Position numbers and translations under genes: made by a program
Part shown: positions 1-6,951 of the stretch, one piece after another
How the letters are laid out: each line of letters opens with the position of its first letter
Position numbering within the stretch: position 1 is the stretch's first letter
Notes under the pieces: model-generated
What the model was told of the DNA's origin: nothing
Databases searched by the model: none
What the model saw: only the letters and a program-made list of their open reading frames with translations
Source: Chitinophagaceae bacterium
GTDB lineage: Bacteria; Bacteroidota; Bacteroidia; Chitinophagales; Chitinophagaceae
DNA length: 64,000 nt
Direction of reading: 5' to 3'
Assembly: GCA_024508725.1 (NCBI GenBank)
Contig: JANINS010000003.1
Location: forward strand, 1,240,001 to 1,304,000

Positions 1-189
1 GGCTTCCCGGGAGCCACATCACATATCGATGATAAATATGGTGTTGATGTAGACGACTTCTACGATATTGAAGATATTCTTCCCAAATCGCAGAAAGATC
101 AGTATTCCATTATGGTAAGGCCATCAGACGAATCTTTAGAAGAAGATGTACTGCACCTTGGCTTTTTCAAGCTTAGTAATTTGCCTTAG
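1..189 (+). CDS. C-terminal fragment of an unidentified protein
   Basis: Frame 1 is open from the window edge to a TAG at 187-189 and gives 62 residues, rich in Asp and Glu, ending in FFKLSNLP. The 5' end lies outside the window. I recognise no family in it and see no membrane segment. Codon use fits the neighbouring genes, so it is probably the tail of a real gene. The next 140 bases, up to the following start codon, are AT-rich and hold no gene. Confidence 0.5.
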   Translation, partial: GFPGATSHIDDKYGVDVDDFYDIEDILPKSQKDQYSIMVRPSDESLEEDVLHLGFFKLSNLP

Positions 190-332
190 TTGTTTATAAC
201 TAAGCAATTATTCTCATTGCCAACGAACTCCGTTTCAATTACATAAAAGTATTCGTAAAAAAATATTTAAAATAATTTATGCAATTACGATGCTGCCTCC
301 ATCATAGTTGGTAATATATAAAACCTAACGCT

Positions 333-3300
333 ATGAGGTGCCTCTTATTTGTGCCCGTAATACTTTCCTTGTGCTGTAACATGGCAAAGGGTCAGCAAAA
401 TCCAACACTTCCTACACTGTTTGTGGAGACAGACTCAATCAAAACCAGCCTTCACATTGCCAAACTAAAGATTGATATCAGCGTAACAGGGAATATTGCC
501 AGTACGGTGTATGATATTACCTTCTACAATCCCTTCGATCGTGTACTGGAAGGCTCCTTCGAATTTCCTTTGGCAGAAGAACAGAATGTATATCGTTATG
601 GCTTAGACATCAATGGAAATATGCGTGAAGGTGTAGTGGTAGAGAAACAACTGGCCAGAGTAGCGTATGAGAATACGGTTAGAAGAAACATCGATCCGGG
701 ATTGATCGAAAAAACCAAAGGCAATAGCTATCGTACAAGGATCTATCCCATCCCGGCCAAGGGATATAAAAGAGTGCTGGTGGGTATTGAACAACACCTG
801 CATTACCATGATAAGGAACTGATATACCAGCTTCCTGTAAATTCAGCTACGGCTATAGAATCTTTGAATATTACGGCTAAAGTGTTCAATAGTTTTGAAC
901 CCGCTATTAAAGGAAATACGCCATCAGGATTTCAGTTCACGAACCAATCCAACGATTGGACTGCAGTTTACGGGAACAAGAATATTATACCTGATACTGA
1001 AATAAAATTTTCCATCCCATTCGGATCAGAAACAGGAATACTCAGCTTTACCGGTGAACACAAAGGCAGCACCTATTTCTATCTCACCCTGCCCATGCAA
1101 CAGGAATACATCGAAAAGCGATTACCATCTACCATCACTTTGCTTTGGGATGTTTCAGGTAGTGCAAGCAAAAGGAAAATTGATAAAGAGATCAGCTTGT
1201 TGAAAGACTATTTTTCTAAGTTCAATAACGTAACCATCAACCTTATACCCTTCAGAAATAAATTACAATCGGCAGAAAATTTCATTATCACCAATGGTAA
1301 TTGCGAAGCACTGATAAAACGATTGCAGAAACTTGATTATGACGGAGGAACCCAACTTGGTAGTATCGATCTTACCAATAATAAAAGCGATCAGGTATTG
1401 CTTTTCACAGATGGCGTTTCCACTTTCGGAAAAAAAGAGATCATTACCGGTTCGTCACCTGTTGCTATCATCAACTCATCATCCACTGCAGAACACAAAT
1501 ACCTGAAGTTTGTGGCACAACAAACGAACGGCATTTACCTAAACCTCGAAAGCATTAATACTGAAGAGGCTGTAAGAAGTTTATTGTTTACCCCACTTCA
1601 ATTTATTGGAGCTAAGTATAATAACAATGAAATAACATCGGTTCAACACAGCAATAGTAATAACAGGAACGGCTTTTCCATAGCCGGCATATTGAAAACG
1701 AATATTGCTGATATCGTTTTGAACTTTGGTTACGGCAATACGGTGATCAGTAGTATCAAATATACCATCTCGAAAGATGAAGAATCCATTAACAGCATTC
1801 CCAGGAGTTGGGCAGCATTAAGAATTGATATGCTGGAACAGCAACCTAAAAAGAATAAACAGGCAATAACTGAAACAGGAAAAGAATTTTCTATCGTAAC
1901 ATCCAATACTTCTTTATTGGTACTTGATAGGGTAGAAGATTATGTGCAATACGATATTGAACCACCACAAGAACTAAAAGCAGCATACGATTCACTAATC
2001 ACCGTTAAAAGAAAATCTGCAGCAAACGAAAAGCAAAAGCCGATAGATCAATCATTACTTGTAATGCAGGAATTAAAAGCCTGGTATATAAAAGCATTTC
2101 CCAAAAAATTGCAAACGATAAATGATGTAAAAAAGGTAACGGTTGCGAGAGGATTGTCGGCTAGTGCAAACATGAGTCGTGAATTGGAAGTATCTGAGAG
2201 TGTAAGCTATGGATTTTCTGTTTCCGATTCAGGTGCAGTTGCGATGCAGCCTGATGCAAATCTTGAAAGCGTTGTCGTTACAGGAATGCATGCAAATAGC
2301 GCCAGGCAAGTGCAAGGCCGGGTTGCTGGTCTTCAGGTAACAAGGAGATCCGGAGCACCAGGCAGTAGTTCTGATATCATCATTCGTGGTTCTGCATCTG
2401 TTACCTCAACTTCCAATCCTTTGGTCATTGTTGATGGTGTTCCCTTCAACGGAAGAATGGAAGACATCCCTGCGACAGATATTATTTCAACCAACATAAT
2501 TCGTGATAGAGCTGCCACTGCATTATATGGTTCTCGTGGAGCAGATGGTGTTCTGATCATTACCACAAGAAATGGCAACAGGGATAAAGCCGATTCCCTG
2601 GCAGATGTGATCGACTCTGCAGTGGATGCAAATTCAAGTTCGGGTGATATTGAAATAAACGAATGGAAACCCGATGCTGATTATCTGAAAACAATTCAGA
2701 AAGTATTGGCATCCGACTATTACAAAACATACTTATCACAGAAAGAGAAGTATAAAGACAAGCCTTTCTTCTATGTGGATATGGCAGACTTCCTCTACAA
2801 GCACAACAATAAAGAACTGGCTTTGCAAGTGCTCAGTAATATAGCCGAACTGAAACTGGAAGATGCAGAGTTGATGCGTATTCTGGCTCACCAGTTAAAA
2901 AACTGGAATGAATTAGCATTAGCAATTGAAACATTCAAAGATGTTTTGGAAATGCGTGGAGAGCATCCGCAAAGCTATCGTGACCTTGCACTGGCCAACG
3001 CCGAAGCTGGTAACTTCCAGGAAGCTGCTGACGGATTATACCACATCCTCACTCACGAATGGGATGGTCGATTCGACAGGATGACCTCAGTGGTCATTAG
3101 TGAATTCAATAATCTTATCAGTACACAAAAACAAAAGATCAGCACTGTTAAATACGATAAGCGTTTCATTTTTGCGATGCCATCTGATGTTCGAATAGTC
3201 ATTAACTGGAGCAGCGATGATTCGGATGTTGATCTTTGGGTTTCCGATCCGCTAAAAGAAAAATGCATGTACAGTTTTCCGCTTACCAAAGGTGGTGGAA

Positions 3301-3557
3301 GGCTTAGCGGAGACATTACACAGGGTTTTGGCCCTGAAGAATACCTGATGAAAAAAGCAGTTAATGGAAACTACCTGGTAGAAATCAATTATTACGGAGA
3401 TTCTCGTCAAACTTTAGCAGGACCGGTAACCGTTCAGGCAGAACTCTACACTAACTATGGTACACCACAACAAAAAAAGCAGGTGATCAATGTAAGGCTC
3501 AGTTCGTCCAAAGAAGTGATCAGGATCGGAACGCTTAAGTTTCAGGCAAGTAGGTAA
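333..3557 (+). CDS. VIT / vWA / SusC-like plug / TPR / DUF2135 multidomain exported protein
   Basis: 1074 residues with an N-terminal signal peptide ending near AKGQQ. A VIT (inter-alpha-trypsin inhibitor) domain covers about residues 30-155. A von Willebrand A domain follows, with a MIDAS-like DVSGS near 272-278, GGTQLG near 337 and LLFTDG near 356. Residues about 645-748 read like the plug of a SusC/RagA TonB-dependent receptor: VVVTG, GRVAGLQV, IIIRGSAS, PLVIVDGVP and the hallmark ALYGSRGADGVLIITT. TPR-like helices follow (about 786-910), then a DUF2135-like C-terminal domain (about 948-1070) with DSDVDLWVSDP. There is no beta-barrel after the plug, so it is not a receptor. Known VIT/vWA proteins act in extracellular or envelope adhesion. 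What the plug does here is unknown. Calls for the ends of the protein are firm; the TPR call is approximate. Confidence 0.85.
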   Translation: MRCLLFVPVILSLCCNMAKGQQNPTLPTLFVETDSIKTSLHIAKLKIDISVTGNIASTVYDITFYNPFDRVLEGSFEFPLAEEQNVYRYGLDINGNMREGVVVEKQLARVAYENTVRRNIDPGLIEKTKGNSYRTRIYPIPAKGYKRVLVGIEQHLHYHDKELIYQLPVNSATAIESLNITAKVFNSFEPAIKGNTPSGFQFTNQSNDWTAVYGNKNIIPDTEIKFSIPFGSETGILSFTGEHKGSTYFYLTLPMQQEYIEKRLPSTITLLWDVSGSASKRKIDKEISLLKDYFSKFNNVTINLIPFRNKLQSAENFIITNGNCEALIKRLQKLDYDGGTQLGSIDLTNNKSDQVLLFTDGVSTFGKKEIITGSSPVAIINSSSTAEHKYLKFVAQQTNGIYLNLESINTEEAVRSLLFTPLQFIGAKYNNNEITSVQHSNSNNRNGFSIAGILKTNIADIVLNFGYGNTVISSIKYTISKDEESINSIPRSWAALRIDMLEQQPKKNKQAITETGKEFSIVTSNTSLLVLDRVEDYVQYDIEPPQELKAAYDSLITVKRKSAANEKQKPIDQSLLVMQELKAWYIKAFPKKLQTINDVKKVTVARGLSASANMSRELEVSESVSYGFSVSDSGAVAMQPDANLESVVVTGMHANSARQVQGRVAGLQVTRRSGAPGSSSDIIIRGSASVTSTSNPLVIVDGVPFNGRMEDIPATDIISTNIIRDRAATALYGSRGADGVLIITTRNGNRDKADSLADVIDSAVDANSSSGDIEINEWKPDADYLKTIQKVLASDYYKTYLSQKEKYKDKPFFYVDMADFLYKHNNKELALQVLSNIAELKLEDAELMRILAHQLKNWNELALAIETFKDVLEMRGEHPQSYRDLALANAEAGNFQEAADGLYHILTHEWDGRFDRMTSVVISEFNNLISTQKQKISTVKYDKRFIFAMPSDVRIVINWSSDDSDVDLWVSDPLKEKCMYSFPLTKGGGRLSGDITQGFGPEEYLMKKAVNGNYLVEINYYGDSRQTLAGPVTVQAELYTNYGTPQQKKQVINVRLSSSKEVIRIGTLKFQASR

Positions 3558-3623
3558 GAGAAATTTCTATTCATGCAGTTTGGCACGCTTGTAGAATTAC
3601 TATTAAACGTGGAGGAACTAAAG

Positions 3624-3860
3624 ATGAAAAGCAAGGTAATTAGTATAGACAGGAACAGAAGAACAGAAGAAACAGAACAACAGCCAACATTAGCGATCAT
3701 CAGGCATTTGCCTTTTAGCAAAGTGCAACCGGTGTTTAATGATTGTTCACTAGAAGAACTGGAATATTTTCTCGAAAGAGCCGTTGAGCAGGAGGAATAT
3801 GAACTCTGCAAACACCTGAAAGATGTGATCGCATTTCGTTATACTTCTTGTGTGGCTTAA
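3624..3860 (+). CDS. Small protein with a UVR-motif-like helical hairpin
   Basis: 78 residues from the ATG at 3624, which I prefer over an in-frame ATG 51 bases upstream because GGAGG sits 8 bases before it and the protein then begins MKSKVISIDRN. The C-terminal half (LEELEYFLERAVEQEEYELC, then KHLKDVI) resembles the UVR motif found in UvrB, UvrC and McsA, a two-helix protein-interaction element. The N-terminal half is basic and polar. It lies 66 bases after the VIT/vWA gene and 35 bases before the HAD hydrolase, on the same strand, so co-transcription is possible. Its function is unknown; the motif suggests binding to a larger partner. Confidence 0.55.
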   Translation: MKSKVISIDRNRRTEETEQQPTLAIIRHLPFSKVQPVFNDCSLEELEYFLERAVEQEEYELCKHLKDVIAFRYTSCVA

Positions 3861-3895
3861 ACGTACACTTACAGCTTAGCCATACATTTGCCGGA

Positions 3896-4507
3896 ATGGC
3901 GATAAAGAATATCATCTTCGATTTTGGCGGCGTTTTCTTAGACGTAGATTATCATCGTACCGAAAGGGCATTTATCGATGCTGGCATCAGCAATTTCAGC
4001 GAATTGTATTCCCAGCATTCGGCTTCGCCATTATTTGAAGACCTTGAGACCGGTAAACTAAATGAAGTTTCGTTTTATGATGATCTAAGAAAAATATCGG
4101 GCAGCCGATTGGCTGATGCTGAGATCAAGACTTGCTGGAATGCGATCCTGGGTGGTTACTATCCTCAGTCAATAGAAAAAGCAAAAGAGCTGAAGAAAAA
4201 GTACCGGATATTTCTTTTTTCAAATACCAACATCATTCATTACCAGCGATTCATGGAAATTTACCATGAGCAGTTTGGTAAAGATGATTTCAATTCACTT
4301 TTCGAAAAAGCCTGGTATTCTCAAGAGATCGGTTTTAGGAAACCATATCCTGCCTCTTACGAATGGGTATTGAATGATGCCGGTTTAAAAGCAGATGAAA
4401 CGCTTTTTATAGATGATACTTTGGTGAATATTGAAGGTGCTGACCAGGCAGGATTACACACCATCCACCTGAAGCCACCAATGAAAGTCTGGGAACTGGA
4501 ACTCTGA
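3896..4507 (+). CDS. HAD-superfamily (subfamily IA) hydrolase
   Basis: 203 residues. I place the start at the ATG at 3896 (MAIKNIIFDFGGV), because the family starts just before motif I and the 16 extra upstream residues look non-coding. Motif I is DFGGV, with Gly at the usual second Asp, as in YihX-like sugar-phosphate phosphatases. Motif II is the Ser/Thr of FLFSNTN, motif III is the Lys of GFRKPYPASY, and motif IV is FIDDTLVNIEGA. It is probably a soluble Mg-dependent phosphatase for a small phosphorylated metabolite; the substrate cannot be read from sequence. A TACATTTG box at 3883-3890 matches the Bacteroidota -7 element but is very close to the start codon and lacks a clear partner. Confidence 0.85.
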   Translation: MAIKNIIFDFGGVFLDVDYHRTERAFIDAGISNFSELYSQHSASPLFEDLETGKLNEVSFYDDLRKISGSRLADAEIKTCWNAILGGYYPQSIEKAKELKKKYRIFLFSNTNIIHYQRFMEIYHEQFGKDDFNSLFEKAWYSQEIGFRKPYPASYEWVLNDAGLKADETLFIDDTLVNIEGADQAGLHTIHLKPPMKVWELEL

Positions 4508-4578
4508 TGCCCGAGGTCAGATGTAAGAAGTAAGAAATCAGATAAAAAAGCAGCATCTCAATTTCGGCTCATCTTACC

Positions 4579-4830
4579 TCATACCTCCTTCTCCTTCACT
4601 TCCTCAAAATCAATATATTCTGAATCAGAAGAAGCCGCTTTCGGCTGAGCAGCCTGCTGGGTCTGTTGTTGCTGCCTTTGCTGCTGTTCATAAAACTGCT
4701 GCTGCCGACTTTGTGCATCCCTGATGTTCTTTTTGATCTGGTTACTGGCCTTAGACACAGGGATAATAAAATCAAATATCAACTTATACAATAAGTAAAA
4801 AAGAATACCGTAAAAGATGAGTTTTATCAT
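4579..4830 (-). CDS. Small membrane-anchored Gln-rich protein (DUF4834-like)
   Basis: 83 residues: one N-terminal hydrophobic segment (about residues 3-24, IFYGILFYLLYKLIFDFIIP), a short basic stretch, a run of glutamines (about 44-62), and a conserved-looking acidic tail ending YIDFEEVKEKEV. This layout matches the DUF4834 family of Bacteroidota, usually found as a short inner-membrane protein of unknown function. It is convergent with the HAD gene and divergent from rimP. The poly-Gln part is low complexity; the tail is what makes me believe the gene. Confidence 0.7.
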   Translation of the reverse strand: MIKLIFYGILFYLLYKLIFDFIIPVSKASNQIKKNIRDAQSRQQQFYEQQQRQQQQTQQAAQPKAASSDSEYIDFEEVKEKEV

Positions 4831-4899
4831 GAGGCACCAAAGGTAAGTGTCCTCAAAAAATGCATAGAAGCATTTTGCAATAGGTTAACGAGGAACAAA

Positions 4900-4932
4900 T
4901 TTGGAAAATATACCCTCTGTGCATTACATTTG
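4900..4932 (+). promoter_or_regulatory. Promoter of the rimP-nusA-infB operon
   Basis: TTTG at 4900-4903, then 21 bases, then TACATTTG at 4925-4932. This fits the Bacteroidota housekeeping consensus TTG-N17-23-TAnnTTTG. The predicted start of transcription is near 4939, giving a leader of about 54 bases before rimP. Confidence 0.6.
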
Positions 4933-4950
4933 CAGCGGACAAGAACTAAT

Positions 4951-4982
4951 GAAGGGAACGGAGGACGTTCCCTTCTCTTTTT
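4951..4982 (+). terminator. Terminator-like hairpin in the rimP leader (possible attenuator)
   Basis: A perfect 10-bp stem, GAAGGGAACG (4951-4960) with CGTTCCCTTC (4966-4975), closes a five-base loop and is followed by TCTTTTT. It lies between the predicted transcription start and the rimP ATG, so read-through would be needed to express nusA and infB. Control by NusA-sensitive termination is known for the equivalent operon in E. coli; for this genome it is inference. Confidence 0.5.
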
Positions 4983-4992
4983 CCCATACTCA

Positions 4993-5463
4993 ATGGCAAT
5001 AGAAACGCAAATTCAGCAGATCGAGCAGTTGGTAGATCAGCTTTTAGAAAATCATCCTGAATATTTCAGGGTAACAGTGAAGATCAAACCAACCAATAAC
5101 GTAAAAGTGTTTATTGATGGCGACAATGGCGTCACCATCGAAAAGTGTGTATCCTTCAATCGCCAGCTCTACAAGCTGATCGAAGAAGCAGCAATGTACC
5201 CGGAAGGCGAGTTCTCTCTTGAAGTTTCTTCTCCGGGAGTGGGCGAACCATTGAAAATGCACCGGCAGTACACAAAGAATATTGGAAGAGATGTAGAAGT
5301 GGTTTTTGCAGATGGCAGCAAAAAAGAAGGTAAACTGTTACAGGTTGCTGAAGCTGATATCATTCTGGAACGCTCAGAAGGTAAAGGCAAAAAAGCTGTG
5401 ACACAACAATTGGTTATTCCTTTTGAAAATATAAAATCAACAACAGTTCAAATCAAGTTTTAG
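4993..5463 (+). CDS. rimP: Ribosome maturation factor RimP
   Basis: 156 residues from ATG 4993 (MAIETQIQQIEQLVDQLL). The frame is open further upstream, but that part is the leader hairpin, so the later start is preferred. The N-terminal domain has VKVFIDGDNGVTIEKC, matching the RimP pattern of a beta strand followed by the conserved D-G-I/V-T segment. The central LEVSSPGVGEPLK is the family hallmark (E-V-S-S-P-G). The C-terminal SH3-like domain ends with FENIKSTTVQIKF. RimP binds the 30S subunit and assists maturation of its head. It heads the conserved rimP-nusA-infB cluster. Confidence 0.95.
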   Translation: MAIETQIQQIEQLVDQLLENHPEYFRVTVKIKPTNNVKVFIDGDNGVTIEKCVSFNRQLYKLIEEAAMYPEGEFSLEVSSPGVGEPLKMHRQYTKNIGRDVEVVFADGSKKEGKLLQVAEADIILERSEGKGKKAVTQQLVIPFENIKSTTVQIKF

Positions 5464-5470
5464 CGCCTTG

Positions 5471-5504
5471 CCATCTCCTTTTGGAGAGGGGTTGGGGTGA
5501 GGTC
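5471..5504 (+). repeat. Dispersed CTCCTTTTGGAGAGGG element, copy 1
   Basis: The core CTCCTTTTGGAGAGGGGTTG is followed by GGGTGAGGTC. The first part is a small palindrome. A second copy is at 56241-56274, just ahead of cysN. Both copies sit inside an operon, within about 25 bases of the next start codon, with the same GGTGAGGTC end facing the downstream gene. Confidence 0.7.
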
Positions 5505-5527
5505 TTAAAATAGAAAACATAAGAAAA

Positions 5528-6778
5528 ATGGCAAGTATTAACCTCATTGAGGCTTTCCAGGAGTTCAGGGACGTAGAAAATATCGATCGTCCTACGTTGA
5601 TGAAAGTGGTAGAAGACGTTTTTAAAACACTTCTAAGGAAAAGATTTGGTAGTGATGACAACTTCGACGTGATCGTGAACGCTGAGAAAGGTGACCTTGA
5701 GATCATCCGTCGTCGTGAGATCGTAGAAGACGGTGAAGTGTTGAATCCTTTGGCTGAGATAGCTTATAGCGATGCAATAAAGATCGAACCCGATTTCGAA
5801 GTGGGTGAAGAGCTTTACCAGGAAATGAACATCTATGATTTTGGTCGTCGTGCCATTCTTGCTGCTAAGCAAACACTGGCAAGCCGTATCAACGATCTGA
5901 AGAAAAATGTGCTGGTGAAGAAGTATGGTGATAGAATGGGTGAGATCATCAGTGCTGAGGTGTACCAGGTTTGGAAAAAAGAAGTGTTGTTGCTGGATGA
6001 AGACGGTAACGAACTGATCCTTCCAAAATCTGAACAGATACCGCAGGATTATTTTAAAAAAGGAGAAAATATTCGTGCCGTTGTTCGTCGTGTTGATATG
6101 AAGAACAATACACCTGTGATCATTTTGTCAAGAACAGCACCTGAGTTCCTCGCTAAATTGCTGGAAATCGAAGTGCCAGAAATATTTGACGGTTTGATCG
6201 CAATTAAAAAGATCGTTCGTGAGCCTGGTGAAAGAGCAAAAGTTGCTGTAGAATCTTACGACGACAGGATTGACCCCGTTGGTGCCTGTGTGGGTATGAA
6301 AGGTAGCCGTATTCATGGTATCGTTCGTGAATTGAAGAATGAGAACATCGATGTGATCAACTATACCAACAATATTCAATTATTGATACAGCGTTCACTC
6401 ACTCCTTCTAAGATCAGTTACATGAACATAGACCAGGAGAAAAAACATGCTGAGGTTTACCTGAAGTCTGACCAGGTTTCGCTTGCTATTGGTCGCCGTG
6501 GTGTGAACATTAAACTGGCTTGTGAATTGACCGGTTTCGAGATTGATGTATATCGTGAAGAAGAAGAACAAACCAATGAATTCGATATTGATCTTGATGA
6601 ATTTAGCGATGAGATCGAAACATGGGTGATCGATGAACTGAAGAGAGTAGGTTGTGATACAGCCAGAAGTGTGTTGGATCTTAGCACAGAAGAGCTGGAA
6701 AGAAGAACAGACCTGGAAAAAGAAACAATAGACGAAGTAAGAAAGGTATTGCAGGCAGAATTTGAGAGGGAAGATTAA
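5528..6778 (+). CDS. nusA: Transcription termination/antitermination factor NusA
   Basis: 416 residues, usual for Bacteroidota NusA. The N-terminal RNA-polymerase-binding domain (about 1-125) begins MASINLIEAFQEFRDVENID. An S1 domain follows (about 130-200, with ISAEVYQVWKKEVLLLDEDG), then two KH domains (about 205-345) with VGACVGMKGSRIHGIVREL and LAIGRRGVNIKLACELTG. The C-terminus holds an acidic stretch and a helix-hairpin-helix-like region with LSTEELERR. It sets pausing, termination and antitermination at RNA polymerase. It starts 64 bases after rimP, the gap being filled by a dispersed repeat. Confidence 0.97.
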   Translation: MASINLIEAFQEFRDVENIDRPTLMKVVEDVFKTLLRKRFGSDDNFDVIVNAEKGDLEIIRRREIVEDGEVLNPLAEIAYSDAIKIEPDFEVGEELYQEMNIYDFGRRAILAAKQTLASRINDLKKNVLVKKYGDRMGEIISAEVYQVWKKEVLLLDEDGNELILPKSEQIPQDYFKKGENIRAVVRRVDMKNNTPVIILSRTAPEFLAKLLEIEVPEIFDGLIAIKKIVREPGERAKVAVESYDDRIDPVGACVGMKGSRIHGIVRELKNENIDVINYTNNIQLLIQRSLTPSKISYMNIDQEKKHAEVYLKSDQVSLAIGRRGVNIKLACELTGFEIDVYREEEEQTNEFDIDLDEFSDEIETWVIDELKRVGCDTARSVLDLSTEELERRTDLEKETIDEVRKVLQAEFERED

Positions 6779-6783
6779 GAATG

Positions 6784-6860
6784 TTCACGAGTTCGAAAGT
6801 TCACCTGTTTGCTATGTTGAAGAACTGGTGAACTCGTAAACCCTTGAACTGGTGAACGCT
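6784..6860. repeat. Direct and inverted GTTCACNAGTTC repeats between nusA and infB
   Basis: GTTCACGAGTTC (6783-6794) is followed by AGTTCACC, then the opposite-strand forms GAACTGGTGAACTCG (from 6823) and TTGAACTGGTGAAC (from 6844). The unit can fold back on itself. No gene is visible in this gap. Confidence 0.5.
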
Positions 6861-6869
6861 GATTAGAAA

Positions 6870-6896
6870 GTACAAGAGTGCGACGCAACGGAAGCT
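6870..6896 (-). repeat. Dispersed element F1, copy 1
   Basis: GTACAAGAGTGCGACGCAAC at 6870-6889, followed by GGAAGCT. I define the sense direction of F1 as the strand reading TTCGTTGCGTCGCACTCTTG, so this copy points left. It lies in the 173-base gap before infB. Confidence 0.75.
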
Positions 6897-6951
6897 ACAT
6901 AACAGTACCGAAGTTGGTCTCACAACAAATAGAAAAGAATAAAAAAGCTTA

